From NCBI RefSeq assembly GCF_029866045.1, contig NZ_JARXAB010000113.1, positions 1 through 43,699 of the forward strand: 43,699 bases of DNA. Direction: 5' to 3'. The notes beneath the pieces were generated by a model. It did no database searches and was not told the DNA's origin. It saw only the letters and a list, made by a program, of their open reading frames with translations. Origin of the DNA: Ramlibacter sp. Its GTDB lineage: Bacteria > Pseudomonadota > Gammaproteobacteria > Burkholderiales > Burkholderiaceae_C. Of the stretch, positions 1 through 10,077 are shown one piece after another (position 1 is the first letter of the stretch; every line of letters starts with the position of its first letter). A program made the position numbers and the translations under genes.

Positions 1-2715
1 ATTGGCGCGGCCTTCGGCCCGGCGCAGCAGGCCGCCGCTCCGGGGCAGGCGGTTGAACCTGCTGCCCCACCGGCGCGGATGCCGGGACGCGCTCCGCAGT
101 GGAGCCTCTTTCACTTTGCCAGCCAGCGCGAAGGCGCCGCCGCCGAAGACGCCGGGGCGGCCTATCGTTTGCTGATCGACGCCGCGTGTTTTGCCGACAC
201 CCACGGCTTTGCCGCGGTCTGGACCCCCGAACGCCACTTTCACGGCTTTGGCGGGCCCTTTCCCAACCCGGCGCTCATCTCCGCTGCGCTGGCCATGGTC
301 ACCCGCCATGTGCAGCTGCGCGCGGGCAGCTGCGTACTGCCCTTGCACCATCCGCTCACGGTGGCCGAGGACTGGGCCCTGGTCGATCGGCTCTCGGGCG
401 GCCGGGTGGGCGTGTCCTTCGCTGCCGGCTGGCAGCCGCAGGACTTTGTGCTCGCGCCGGCGGCGTGGGCAGGCCGGCGCCAGCAGATGTTCGAGGGCAT
501 CGACGCGGTGCGCCGCTTGTGGCGGGGCGAGGCTCTGGCCTGGCCCGGGCCTGAGGGACAAACGGTGACGGTGCGCACCCTGCCGCGGCCTGTGCAGGCT
601 GAATTGCCGGTGTGGGTGACGGTGGCTGGCAACCCGCAGACCTTTGCCGAGGCCGGCCGTGCCGGATGCCATGTGCTCACTCACTTGCTGGGGCAGTCGG
701 TCCAGGAGCTCGCCGAAAAGGTGGCGGTGTACCGCGCGGCCTGGGACGCTGCCGGCCATCCGGGTTGGGGCCAGGTGGCGCTCATGCTGCACACCTTTGT
801 CGGGGAGGACGAGGACGCGGTGCGCGAGATGGCGCGCGGACCGCTCAAGGCCTATCTGCGCGAGGCCATGGATTTGATTCGCCGGGCCGACTGGCGCTTT
901 CCTACCTTCGCGACGCCCACCGGTGGTGCTTCGCCCGCGACGCCGGAGGGCCAGGCGCTCCCCGCAGGCCAAACCGTCGTTCTCGCCGGGCCCGTCGGGC
1001 CAGCCGATGGTCTCAGCGAGTTCGCCGCGCGCCCGCCAACGCAGGAGGAGACAGAGGCCCTGCTCGATCACGCGTTCGAACGCTATTGGCGCAGCAGCGC
1101 CCTGATCGGTACGCCAGAGCGCTGTATGGGCCTGGTGGCGCAGCTCGCCGAAATCGGGGTCCACGAGATCGCGTGCCTGATTGATTTCGGTATCCCAGCC
1201 GACCAGGTGCTGGCGCACCTGCCCGACCTGCACCGATTGACGGAGCTGGCGCAGGCCAAGCTGGGGACAGGGACGGGGACGGGGACGACGCCGGTAGCAA
1301 GGCCCACCGCACATGCCGCGCAGTCTGCAGGTCGCGCCCTCTCGGTGGGGGCCGCGCTCACGCATCACCGCATCACCCACCTGCAATGCACGCCCTCGCA
1401 AGCGGCGATCCTGCTGGTTGACGAGGCGGGCCGGCAGGGGCTATCAGGGCTGTCGGCCCTGCTGGTGGGCGGCGAGGCGCTCCCGCCTACGATGGCCAGC
1501 GCGCTGTGCGATCAGGTGCCCGGTCTGGTGCTGAACATGTATGGCCCCACCGAGGCCACCGTGTGGTGCAGTGCCTGGGCGCTGCCTGCACGGGCAGCAT
1601 CGCGGGAGTCCGGTGGCATGCCCGGTGGCATGGCGGGTGACATGGCGGGTGACATGGCAGGGCAGGCCTCCGGGTCGATGGAGATCTCCCTGGGCCGTCC
1701 GCTGTCTAACACCGAACTTCACCTGCGCAACGCCTGGGGTCAGGAGTGTCCGGCCTTTGTCCCGGGCGAACTCTGCGTCTCGGGCGCCTGCCTGGCGCAG
1801 GGTTACCACGCGCGCCCCGCGCTGGACGCCGAGCGCTTTGTCGACGACCCCCTGCGCCCGGGCCGCCGGCTGTACCGCACCGGCGACCAGGTCCGGCGCG
1901 AACCGGACGGCCGCCTCGCCTTTCTCGGCCGGCTGGACCACCAGGTGAAGATCCGCGGGCACCGCATTGAGCTGGGCGAGATCGAGTCCGCGCTGGCCTC
2001 CATGGACGGTGTGCGCGAGGCGGTGGTGGTAGCCTGCCGCGACAGTGTGGGCGAGGCCTGGCTGCAGGCCTTCGTCACCCCGCGTCCCGGGCAGTCCCCC
2101 CAGCCTCTGGATCTGGCGCGCGCTCTAGGACGACAGCTGCCGGAGTTCATGCTGCCACGGGGTATCGCCCTGCGCGATGACTTGCCCAAGACACCCAACG
2201 GAAAGATCGACCGCCAGGCGCTGGTGGCAGCCAGTCGCACGGGCGAGCCTCGGCGGCTGATGCCATCGACGCCGACACATCAGCCACATCAGCCACATCA
2301 GCGACATCCCTCGCGGCCAGCGCCTGCGCTGGTGGCCAGCACGGTGACCCTGCCAGGCCGGGGGTGCTTGGCAGCGACTGCGAGCACACCGCAGGCGCTG
2401 GAGGCGCTGGAGGCCGTCGTGGCCCAGACCTGGCGCACGGTGCTGGGCCGGCAGGAGGTGGGACGCGAGATCAACTTCTTCGACCTTGGCGGTCACTCGC
2501 TGGCTGTCATCCAGGTGCAGCGGCGCCTGCGCGAGGCCTGCGGGGTCGAGATCCCGGTGACTGACATGTTCCGTTTGACCACAATTTCCTCGCTGGCCCG
2601 TCACCTCGCCGCGAACTCGGCGGCGACCGCTGCGCCCCTTGCAGCCAGCATGTTCTCCGTTGCGCAGGACCGTGCGATGGCGCGCCGCGCCTTGCGCAAC
2701 AGCCTTTCGGGCTGA
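1..2715 (+). CDS. NRPS, 5'-truncated: luciferase-like monooxygenase nested in a glycine-type adenylation domain, then carrier domain
   Basis: The frame is open at base 1, so the protein begins before the window; 904 residues are visible (numbered from base 1). After an Ala/Pro-rich linker, residues ~33-420 form an FMN-dependent luciferase-like monooxygenase of the natural-product type (WSLFHFA, FAAVWTPERHFHGFGG). An adenylation domain then resumes in mid-domain (HLQCTPS, GGEALPP, NMYGPTEAT, YRTGD, KIRGHRIELGEIE, NGKIDR, ~447-745), so the oxygenase is inserted inside it; the front half with the first core motifs lies outside. Aligning by eye to GrsA gives pocket residues Q278, L299, G301, M322, V330, W331 and K517, the glycine pattern. 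A peptidyl carrier domain ends the protein (FFDLGGHSL, phosphopantetheine Ser833). It probably loads and oxidises glycine on the carrier, then passes it to the PKS that starts 9 bases downstream. Linkers hold short in-frame repeats. Confidence 0.9.
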   Translation: MGAAFGPAQQAAAPGQAVEPAAPPARMPGRAPQWSLFHFASQREGAAAEDAGAAYRLLIDAACFADTHGFAAVWTPERHFHGFGGPFPNPALISAALAMVTRHVQLRAGSCVLPLHHPLTVAEDWALVDRLSGGRVGVSFAAGWQPQDFVLAPAAWAGRRQQMFEGIDAVRRLWRGEALAWPGPEGQTVTVRTLPRPVQAELPVWVTVAGNPQTFAEAGRAGCHVLTHLLGQSVQELAEKVAVYRAAWDAAGHPGWGQVALMLHTFVGEDEDAVREMARGPLKAYLREAMDLIRRADWRFPTFATPTGGASPATPEGQALPAGQTVVLAGPVGPADGLSEFAARPPTQEETEALLDHAFERYWRSSALIGTPERCMGLVAQLAEIGVHEIACLIDFGIPADQVLAHLPDLHRLTELAQAKLGTGTGTGTTPVARPTAHAAQSAGRALSVGAALTHHRITHLQCTPSQAAILLVDEAGRQGLSGLSALLVGGEALPPTMASALCDQVPGLVLNMYGPTEATVWCSAWALPARAASRESGGMPGGMAGDMAGDMAGQASGSMEISLGRPLSNTELHLRNAWGQECPAFVPGELCVSGACLAQGYHARPALDAERFVDDPLRPGRRLYRTGDQVRREPDGRLAFLGRLDHQVKIRGHRIELGEIESALASMDGVREAVVVACRDSVGEAWLQAFVTPRPGQSPQPLDLARALGRQLPEFMLPRGIALRDDLPKTPNGKIDRQALVAASRTGEPRRLMPSTPTHQPHQPHQRHPSRPAPALVASTVTLPGRGCLAATASTPQALEALEAVVAQTWRTVLGRQEVGREINFFDLGGHSLAVIQVQRRLREACGVEIPVTDMFRLTTISSLARHLAANSAATAAPLAASMFSVAQDRAMARRALRNSLSG
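1264..1287 (+). repeat. 6-bp in-frame microsatellite in the NRPS linker
   Basis: About four copies of a hexamer (gggac + a/g) encode a Gly-Thr run at the junction between the inserted monooxygenase and the rest of the adenylation domain. It is a flexible linker whose length could change without breaking the frame. Confidence 0.85.
1612..1659 (+). repeat. 12-bp x 4 in-frame tandem repeat in the adenylation domain
   Basis: Four near-identical 12-bp units encode GGMP-GGMA-GDMA-GDMA. They sit in a surface loop between the YGPTE motif and the SLGRPLSN region, a place where adenylation domains tolerate insertions. Confidence 0.9.
2278..2304 (+). repeat. 9-bp x 3 in-frame tandem repeat before the carrier domain
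   Basis: Three copies of catcagcca/catcagcga encode His-Gln-Pro/Arg units in the linker between the adenylation and carrier domains. Confidence 0.9.
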
Positions 2716-2724
2716 GGGCAGGCC

Positions 2725-5700
2725 ATGGAAAGTGCATCTGCCCCCTCTGGCTCGGTCGCGGTCGTGGGCCTGGCGGGGCGATTTCCCGGTGCGCCCGACT
2801 GGCGCACTTTCTGGCGCCTGCTGCGTGAGGGCCGTGAGGCCACCTGCTGGCTGGATGAGGCTGCCTTGCGCGCGGCTGGCGTGAGTGCCCGCGACCTGGC
2901 TGACCCCGCCTATGTGCCTGCCTGCCTGCCGCTGGCAGACATGGAGTGCTTTGACGCCCGCTTCTTCGGCATAAGCCCCCGCGATGCGGCGGTGATGGAC
3001 CCGCAGCACCGGCACTTCATCGAATGCTGCTGGGAGGCGATGGAGGACGCCGGTCATGTGCCTGGCAGTGGGCCAGGGCGCTTTCCCGGCGCCGTCGCGG
3101 TCTTCGGTGGTTGCGGGCTGCAGGCCTATTTCGCCCGGCACCTGCTGCCCAACGCGGAGTTGCTGCGGACCATGGGCCTGTTCCTGTTGCGCCACACCGG
3201 CAACGACAAGGACTTCCTCACCACCCGGGTCTCCTACCTGCTCGACCTGCGCGGGCCCAGCGTCGGCGTGCAGACGGCCTGCTCCACCTCCTTGGTGGCG
3301 GTGCACTTGGCGGCGCAGAGCCTGCTGGCCGGCGAGTGCGACATGGCGCTGGCCGGCGGCGTGAGCATCGAGCTTCCGCATCGCCAAGGCTACCGCCACG
3401 CGGCCGGCGAAATTCTCTCGCCTGACGGCCGGTGTCGCGCCTTCGATGACGCCGCAGCGGGCACTGTTTTCGGCAGCGGCGTGGGCGTGGTGGTGCTACG
3501 GCGCCTGCAAGATGCGCTGCGTGATGGCGATGCCATCTGGGCTGTCATCCGCGGCTCCGCCATCAACAACGACGGTCGCGCCAAGGCCGGCTACCTGGCG
3601 CCCAGCCAGGACGGTCAGGCCGAGGTTGCGGCCGAAGCCCTGGCGATGGCCGGCCTGCAGGCGGCCGACATTGACTACATCGAGGCCCATGGAACCGGCA
3701 CGCCCGTGGGCGACCCGATCGAGGTGGCGGCCCTGTCCCAGGCCTACGCGGGTGCGGCGCCTGGCGCCATCGGGCTGGGCTCGGTCAAGAGCAATATCGG
3801 GCATCTGGACACGGCCGCCGGCGTGGCCTCCCTGATCAAGGTGTGCCTGGCCCTGCGCCATGGCCAGTTGCCCGCGAGCCTGCACTTCCAAAGGCCGAAC
3901 CGTCGCTTCGGCGCCCATCTTCCGCTGCAGGTGCTCGCCGAGGCGAGAGCCTGGCCGTCCGGCGCCCGACCTCGGCGCGCTGCGGTGCACGCGCTGGGCG
4001 TCGGCGGCACCAATGCGCACCTAGTCCTAGAGGAGGCGCCTCGTCCACCCGCCACGACCCCCCGCCCTCTGTCTTGGCAGTTGTTGCCGCTGTCGGCGCG
4101 CACGCCCCAGGCCCTGGTGGCCCTGGAAGCGCGTTGGCAAGCCTGGCTGGCAGACGAAGCGGGCGATCCACTGGGTGCAGCGAATGCGGCGGGCCCGATG
4201 GAGTTGGCGGACCTAGTGGACGCGGCCTTCACCCTGCAGGAAGGGCGCATCCACCAGCCCTGTCGATCGGTCTGGGTGGCGCGTCATCACACGCAGTTAC
4301 GCAGCGCCCTGGCAGCGCCGGGCACGCAGGTCGTGTCTGCCCCGCCCATCGCAGGCTCGGTGGCGGAGGCGCCAGCGCGTCGGCTCCACGGGTCGGCGCC
4401 GGATGCGCCGCCGCCGGTGGCCTGGTTGTTCCCCGGCGCTGGCTCGCATCGACCGGGTGCCTGCCAAGACCTGCTGGCGCTGCCGGCCTTCCGCGAAGCA
4501 GTGCAGGCTTGCCTTGAAGCTTGGCCAGCCGGCGTCGCCCTCGAGGTGGCCGAGGGACTGCGGTCTGCTTGGCTGGGGGAAACCACTGGGCGCGGCCATG
4601 CTCACGTGGATGCCCAAGACCGCGACCCGGCCTGCGCGCTCGGGCCGGCGCAGCGACTCGCCGTCCAGCCCGTGGCCCCCGAAGGACAGACCTCGCCCCG
4701 GTTCGAATTGCCGGCGCTGCTGGTGCTCGAACTGGCGCTGGCACGCCTGTGGGAGGCGGTCGGCGTCACGCCTTGTGCGCTCATGGGGCACAGCGCTGGC
4801 GAAGTGGCCGCCGCCTGCGCCGCCGGGTTGCTGTCCCTGCCCGATGCGCTGGCGCTGGCCTGCTGGCGTGGCGAGTTGCTCGAGGCGGTCGGCGGCACCA
4901 TGCTCGCGGTCGAAGCGTCAGAGGTGCAATTGGCCCCTTGGCTGGCGCAGGAGGGCCTGGACCTGGCGGCCGTCAACGCGCCAGGACTATGCGCGATCTC
5001 GGGCTCGCCGCAGGCGCTGGCACGCCTGGCCGCGCACCTGCAGGGCCTGGGGATCGGGTCGCGTCCCTTGCCGGTGGCGGTTGCGGCCCACTCGCGCGCG
5101 GTCGATGGCCTGGTGCCTGTCCTGCTCGAGCGCTGCGCCGATTTGCGATCTTTGCCAGCGTGGCGGCCCTTTCTCTCGGCGCTGGACGGCGAGTGGATCC
5201 TGCCGGGGCAGACGCTGCCCCCCGATTACTGGGGGCGGCACCTGCGCCAGCCGGTGCGCTGCGCGCAGGCCATGGCGCGACTGGGGCATGACCATCCGGG
5301 CGCAGCCTGGCTCGAGTGCGGGCCAGGCCAGGCCCTGACCTCGCTGGCGCGCGCCAATGGCTGCGGCGAGCGGCTGCTTCTGGCCTCGGCGGGCCGGCCG
5401 CAGGAGGGTGGCGAAGACCTGCCTCACCTGCTGGCTGCCGCGGGCGCGCTGTGGTGCGCGGGCGTGCCGCTGCAATGGGAGGCGCTGCGGACCGGCCGGA
5501 CCGGCCGGCGAGTCTCCCTGCCCACTTACCCCTTCGAGCGGGTTCGGCACTGGGTCGACCCGCCTGCCAATCACCCCGATGACCTGCACGGCATGGCCGG
5601 GTCGGTGACGAGCCCGCCGGCCGAGCCCAGGCCCAGCGCTGCGACATCTGCCAAGGCAGGCGCGCTCGCGCCGGCTCCCCGCTTGCCCTTGGGGCCGGAT

Positions 5701-8700
5701 TGGTTCAGCCAGGATGTGTGGGAGTGCCAGCCGCTGCCGCTGGCGCCGACGGGCCACCCCGCTTGGCTCGTGCTGGGGGGTTCCTCAGCAGCAGGCGCAG
5801 GCATTCGCCGGGCGCTGGTCGCGGCCGGTGTTGAGTGCCTGCCGGAGGACGCGGGCCTGTCACGACACCCGCCGCCGGCGGTAGTGCTTCTTTTGGGTGC
5901 GCTCGATGGCGACAGCCCGGGTCCGCTCTGGCCCCCTTCATACGAGCGGGCTGAGGGGCAGGAGAGGCAGGAGAGGCAGGAGACGGTGCAAGGGCATCCA
6001 GGGCAGGTTGGACCGGAGCAAGCGGTCCCCGAGTCGGGCGCCCTGGCCGGCCTTCGGGCGCAGCAGGCCGCGGCTTTTGAGCCGGCGATCGGTCTGGCGC
6101 GCCAGTGGCTCGAGGCCGGCATCGAGGCGCCCTCGCGCTGGCTCTTCGTCACCGCGGGTGCCTTGGCGGTGTCGGGCCTGCCCCCGCGGTCACCCGCGCA
6201 GGCCCTGGCTTTGGGGCCAGCGCTGGTGATCCCGCGTGAATTGCCCGGTGTGCAGGCGCGGCTGGTCGATCTCGACCCCGATGCCGAGCCCGCCACCTTG
6301 GCCGACTGGCTGCGCTCGGAGGCCGCTGCGGATGCGGCTTGGGCTGACCCGCTTCCTTCGCCTGTGGTGGCCTGGCGGCAGGGCCAACGCTGGGTTCGTC
6401 GCCGCGCGACTGCGGCACCACCCGAGCCGGCCATGCCGCCGGGCCTGCGCTTGCGTCACGGCGGCATTTACCTGATCACCGGCGGACTGGGGGGCCTGGG
6501 CTTGACCCTGGCGAATTGGCTGGCGCGCCGTTGTGCGCCCCGGCTCGCGCTGGTCGGCCGCCATCCGCTGCCGACGGAGCGGCAGTGGGAGCTGCAGGCC
6601 CTCGAGGCCGCTGGCGCGCAGGTGCAGGTGTTTTGCGCCGACGTGTCCGACCCCGCCCAGATGGCCCAGGTGGTCCACACCTGCGCGCTGCGTTGGGGAG
6701 AGATTCACGGGGTCTTCCACGCAGCCGGCGACATGGGCGACGCGTCGCTGGCGCAGCGGCCACTGGCCGAGATGCGCCGCCTGATTGCGGGCAAGGCCGG
6801 TGGTGCGCTGGTGCTGGACCGCCTCTTGCCCGAGCCCATGGACTTGTTCGTGGTGTTCTCGTCGACCAGCGTGTTGCTGGGCCCGCCCGGTCAGGTCGAC
6901 TATGTGGCCGCCAATGCGGTGCTGGAATCGGTTGCCGCCCGCCGGCCAGACGGCTTGGCGATTCGCTGGGGCGTGTGGGCGGACCGGGGCATGGCGGCGC
7001 GGCGCGCCGGAATGGAGCAGACGCCGCCAGCGCCTGTCACACGGACCGGCGCGCGCCCGGCCCTGGGCGTGCAGGTCGATGCGCGCCCGCTCGAGGATGC
7101 GCACGCCAACGCGTACTCCCTGTTGGGTGTGCACTCCCATGCGCACCCCCTGCTGGATGCGCACTCCGACGCGCACCCCCTGCTGGGTGCGCGGGTCACG
7201 GCGACCGGCAGCCCCTGCTTCGAGGTGCTTCTCGCGCCCGACGCGCTGTGGTCGCTGCGCGAGCACCAGGTGGCAGGGCGCCCCGTGCTGCCGGGGACCG
7301 CCTACCTGGAGATGGCGCGGGCTGCGATGGCCTCCATCGAGACGGATGCGGCCATCCGGCGCGCCACCCGAACGCCGCGCAGGGCTGAAGGCCAGAACGA
7401 CGCGGCCTGGTTGGTCGTTCGCGACTGGGCCTGGGAGGCGGCGATGGTCTTTGCAGACGCACCCCGGCGCGTGCGCCTGACGCTCGATGCGGTGCGGGGC
7501 ACACAGGAGACGCACTCCAGGCCGGGTGCAGGCGATGCAAGCCGAGTCCATCCCATCAAGCAAGCCTGTGAGTCAAGCCCGGTATCCCCTGCGCCGACAG
7601 GCTGGGACCTGCGCATCGACAGCCTTGGCCCGGGCGAGACCACGTGGACCCGCCATGCGCGCGGTCGCCTGGCCTGGGTGGGCGCAGCGACAGATGCGGT
7701 CAAGGCGCCCCCTGCGAGGCGGGTGCCTGGCCCCTGGACGAGGGCGCAGGCACCCCAGGCGGCGCACCCCGCACTCACGCTGGGGCCGCGCTGGGATTGC
7801 CTGGAGGGCGTAGCGCGCGGGGAGCGCGTGCAGCGCGCGCAGGACACGGGCCACATGGCAAGCACGGAGCGAATGGGTGCGACCGAGGTCAACGGGTGGT
7901 CATGGGCCCGTCGCGACGTCGATGCATCGCCTGCGTGTCCCGCTTCGACGGTGCTGCCAGTCGCACGTCTGGCCCTCGCGTCCGAATTCGCACCCGACCT
8001 TGCGCAGTTCGCCTGGCACCCCGCGCTGATGGACATCGCGCTCACCATGGGCTTGCCGGCCCGTCAAGCCGGCGAGCGAAGCGAGCAGGCCGGGCAGGGC
8101 GATCAGGACGACCTCGTAGCCCTGCTCTATGCGCCGGTGGCCCTGGCTGAGGCCTGCCTGCCGCCGGCGCTGCCGGGGCGGCTGGTCAGCGTGTGCACCC
8201 GCAGGGAACGGCTCTCCGGCGGCCGGCTGTCGCTGGACGTGCAACTGCAAAGCACGGAGGGCCCGGTTCTCGGCTGGGTGCGGGGCCTGGTGCTGAAGCC
8301 GGTGGATCCCGCAGGGCTGGCGCGCCAGGACACGCCGCCCCCGGGCGCCAGCGTGTTCGCCATCCGGGCCCTGCAGGCGCTGGTGGCGGGCGGCATCCGC
8401 GCCGAGGAAGCGTCTGCCGTCTTCGAGCGGGCGCTCGGATCGGCTGCGCCGCTGGTCACCGTGTCGTCGATGGACCTGGCCCGCTTGCAGGAGCGGTTCT
8501 CGCCTCCTGTTGGCGGAGCGCTTTGCGTTGGTACCGAAGCAGCCACGCGGTTGCTGCCAGGAAGGGCGGCAGCGCTGGATGGCTCGCCCATGCCGCCCGT
8601 GCCAGAGGGGGCATGCCGGCCGGCTTCGCAGGTCCGATCAGACGTTCCCGCTCCTTCGGCAGCCGCCCTCACGCCGGTCGAGGCCGCCCTCGCGCAGGCC

Positions 8701-10077
8701 TGGCGCGAACTGCTCGGCGTGGCGCAGCCCGGACCCGAAGACGACTTTTTTGCCCTGGGCGGCCACTCCCTGGTGGCGGTGCGCCTGTTCGCGCGCCTGC
8801 GCCGGGAGTTGGGCGTCGACCTGCCGCTGTCGACGCTGTTCGAAGCGCCCACGCTGGCCAGCCTGGCTGCGCGTGTGACGGCCGCACAGCCCGCGCCGTC
8901 GGCACCGTCTGCGCCGGCCACCCGAAGTGGCAGTGGCAGTGGCAGCGCCGCGCCGCCGACGGATCGTGCGCGTCCGGTGCCCGGCGCGCCAGGCGCTGCG
9001 CAGACAGATCCGACGGCGCATCAGAGCGTCGATCCGATCGGCGACGAAAGAGCCGATCAACGAGCCGATCAAAGATCTGGTCAGGCGTCCGATCACACCG
9101 CGGCTCCGAGGACACCCGCGCCCTGGTCCCCGCTGGTGAACCTCCGTCCCGGTCCCCGGCCCGCCGAAGGAACCCACCTCCCGAGCCGTCCGCCCCTGTT
9201 TTGCGTCCATGGCGCCGGCGGCAATGTGCTCAATTTCCGGCTCCTGGCCGACAAGCTCTCGCCCGACCAGGGCTTTTACGGCCTGCAGGCTCAGGGCGTG
9301 GACGGACGTCTGGCGCCGCTGCCCAGCGTCGAGGCGATGGCAGCGCAGTACCTCGCCGCCCTGCGCGAGGTCTGCCCCGAGGGGCCCTATCGCCTCGCGG
9401 GCTATTCGGCTGGCGGCGTGATCGCGATGGAGATGGCGCGCCAGCTCCAGGCCGACGGGCAGCGGGTTGATCTGCTGGCGATGATTGACACCCTGTGCCC
9501 GGTCGCCGCACGCCAGCGGCTGCCCTGGTGGCGGCGCCTGTGGCTGATGCGCCATTGGTCGCTGCGCTTCGCGCTGGGTTGGCCGGTGAGGCGCCTGCAG
9601 GGGCGAGGTAACAACGCTCGCCACGCGCAGGCGCTGGCCGCGCGCGCGCGCGGCGAGGCGCTGCCGCCCGAGCTGGCCGAGGCCGTGCTGTTTCGCAACT
9701 TCATCGAGGTGCAAGCGCGCTACCAGCCACCGGTCTGGAACGGCGATCTGCTGCTGATCAAGGCGCGCCAGGCCGAGGTGCCCTATCTGGCGGCCGGCCC
9801 CTGCCTGGGGTGGGAGCGTTGGGTACGAGGCCGCATCGAGAGCCGGGATGTGGGCGGTTCGCACTTTTCGGTGATGCGCGAGCCAGGGCTGGGCGAACTG
9901 GCCAACGCCCTCCAATCCGCACTGGATAAGCGCGATGGGGTACCGTATCGTCCATGGCCACCACGCACCGCCCCCCGTCCTCTTGGCAACTCGGCTGGCG
10001 AATGCTCCGGCGCGACTTGCGCGCCGGCGAGCTGGGCCTGGTGGTGGCAGCCATCCTCCTGGCGGTGGCGGCGCTGA
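2725..10077 (+). CDS. Type I polyketide synthase module, KS-AT-KR-DH-ACP-TE
   Basis: A 2450-residue modular PKS. Ketosynthase ~8-430 has Cys186 (TACSTSL), His322 (EAHGTGT) and His360 (SNIGHL). Acyltransferase ~560-900 has Ser690 in GHSAGE and VAAHS around His789; this is neither the usual malonyl HAFH nor methylmalonyl YASH signature, so the extender is not called. Ketoreductase ~945-1420 has TGGLGGLG, Ser1380, Tyr1393 and Asn1397 and looks active. A dehydratase-like double hotdog follows the KR (HxxxGxxxxP with His1514; HPALMD with Asp1770, but Thr where Gln/His is usual). ACP Ser2015 and a thioesterase with Ser2228 (GYSAGG), Asp2255 and His2380 complete it. It probably extends the chain from the upstream NRPS and releases the product. 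KR before DH is unusual. The last ~40 codons overlap the next gene in another frame and look non-native; the TE fold should end near residue 2400. Confidence 0.93.
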   Translation: MESASAPSGSVAVVGLAGRFPGAPDWRTFWRLLREGREATCWLDEAALRAAGVSARDLADPAYVPACLPLADMECFDARFFGISPRDAAVMDPQHRHFIECCWEAMEDAGHVPGSGPGRFPGAVAVFGGCGLQAYFARHLLPNAELLRTMGLFLLRHTGNDKDFLTTRVSYLLDLRGPSVGVQTACSTSLVAVHLAAQSLLAGECDMALAGGVSIELPHRQGYRHAAGEILSPDGRCRAFDDAAAGTVFGSGVGVVVLRRLQDALRDGDAIWAVIRGSAINNDGRAKAGYLAPSQDGQAEVAAEALAMAGLQAADIDYIEAHGTGTPVGDPIEVAALSQAYAGAAPGAIGLGSVKSNIGHLDTAAGVASLIKVCLALRHGQLPASLHFQRPNRRFGAHLPLQVLAEARAWPSGARPRRAAVHALGVGGTNAHLVLEEAPRPPATTPRPLSWQLLPLSARTPQALVALEARWQAWLADEAGDPLGAANAAGPMELADLVDAAFTLQEGRIHQPCRSVWVARHHTQLRSALAAPGTQVVSAPPIAGSVAEAPARRLHGSAPDAPPPVAWLFPGAGSHRPGACQDLLALPAFREAVQACLEAWPAGVALEVAEGLRSAWLGETTGRGHAHVDAQDRDPACALGPAQRLAVQPVAPEGQTSPRFELPALLVLELALARLWEAVGVTPCALMGHSAGEVAAACAAGLLSLPDALALACWRGELLEAVGGTMLAVEASEVQLAPWLAQEGLDLAAVNAPGLCAISGSPQALARLAAHLQGLGIGSRPLPVAVAAHSRAVDGLVPVLLERCADLRSLPAWRPFLSALDGEWILPGQTLPPDYWGRHLRQPVRCAQAMARLGHDHPGAAWLECGPGQALTSLARANGCGERLLLASAGRPQEGGEDLPHLLAAAGALWCAGVPLQWEALRTGRTGRRVSLPTYPFERVRHWVDPPANHPDDLHGMAGSVTSPPAEPRPSAATSAKAGALAPAPRLPLGPDWFSQDVWECQPLPLAPTGHPAWLVLGGSSAAGAGIRRALVAAGVECLPEDAGLSRHPPPAVVLLLGALDGDSPGPLWPPSYERAEGQERQERQETVQGHPGQVGPEQAVPESGALAGLRAQQAAAFEPAIGLARQWLEAGIEAPSRWLFVTAGALAVSGLPPRSPAQALALGPALVIPRELPGVQARLVDLDPDAEPATLADWLRSEAAADAAWADPLPSPVVAWRQGQRWVRRRATAAPPEPAMPPGLRLRHGGIYLITGGLGGLGLTLANWLARRCAPRLALVGRHPLPTERQWELQALEAAGAQVQVFCADVSDPAQMAQVVHTCALRWGEIHGVFHAAGDMGDASLAQRPLAEMRRLIAGKAGGALVLDRLLPEPMDLFVVFSSTSVLLGPPGQVDYVAANAVLESVAARRPDGLAIRWGVWADRGMAARRAGMEQTPPAPVTRTGARPALGVQVDARPLEDAHANAYSLLGVHSHAHPLLDAHSDAHPLLGARVTATGSPCFEVLLAPDALWSLREHQVAGRPVLPGTAYLEMARAAMASIETDAAIRRATRTPRRAEGQNDAAWLVVRDWAWEAAMVFADAPRRVRLTLDAVRGTQETHSRPGAGDASRVHPIKQACESSPVSPAPTGWDLRIDSLGPGETTWTRHARGRLAWVGAATDAVKAPPARRVPGPWTRAQAPQAAHPALTLGPRWDCLEGVARGERVQRAQDTGHMASTERMGATEVNGWSWARRDVDASPACPASTVLPVARLALASEFAPDLAQFAWHPALMDIALTMGLPARQAGERSEQAGQGDQDDLVALLYAPVALAEACLPPALPGRLVSVCTRRERLSGGRLSLDVQLQSTEGPVLGWVRGLVLKPVDPAGLARQDTPPPGASVFAIRALQALVAGGIRAEEASAVFERALGSAAPLVTVSSMDLARLQERFSPPVGGALCVGTEAATRLLPGRAAALDGSPMPPVPEGACRPASQVRSDVPAPSAAALTPVEAALAQAWRELLGVAQPGPEDDFFALGGHSLVAVRLFARLRRELGVDLPLSTLFEAPTLASLAARVTAAQPAPSAPSAPATRSGSGSGSAAPPTDRARPVPGAPGAAQTDPTAHQSVDPIGDERADQRADQRSGQASDHTAAPRTPAPWSPLVNLRPGPRPAEGTHLPSRPPLFCVHGAGGNVLNFRLLADKLSPDQGFYGLQAQGVDGRLAPLPSVEAMAAQYLAALREVCPEGPYRLAGYSAGGVIAMEMARQLQADGQRVDLLAMIDTLCPVAARQRLPWWRRLWLMRHWSLRFALGWPVRRLQGRGNNARHAQALAARARGEALPPELAEAVLFRNFIEVQARYQPPVWNGDLLLIKARQAEVPYLAAGPCLGWERWVRGRIESRDVGGSHFSVMREPGLGELANALQSALDKRDGVPYRPWPPRTAPRPLGNSAGECSGATCAPASWAWWWQPSSWRWRR
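7090..7209 (+). repeat. 30-bp tandem repeat between KR and DH of the PKS
   Basis: Four 30-bp units, decaying at the edges, encode the decapeptides [30 protein letters not shown] and [10 protein letters not shown]. The middle two are nearly identical in DNA. They form a His/Asp-rich linker joining the ketoreductase to the dehydratase-like domain. Confidence 0.88.
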
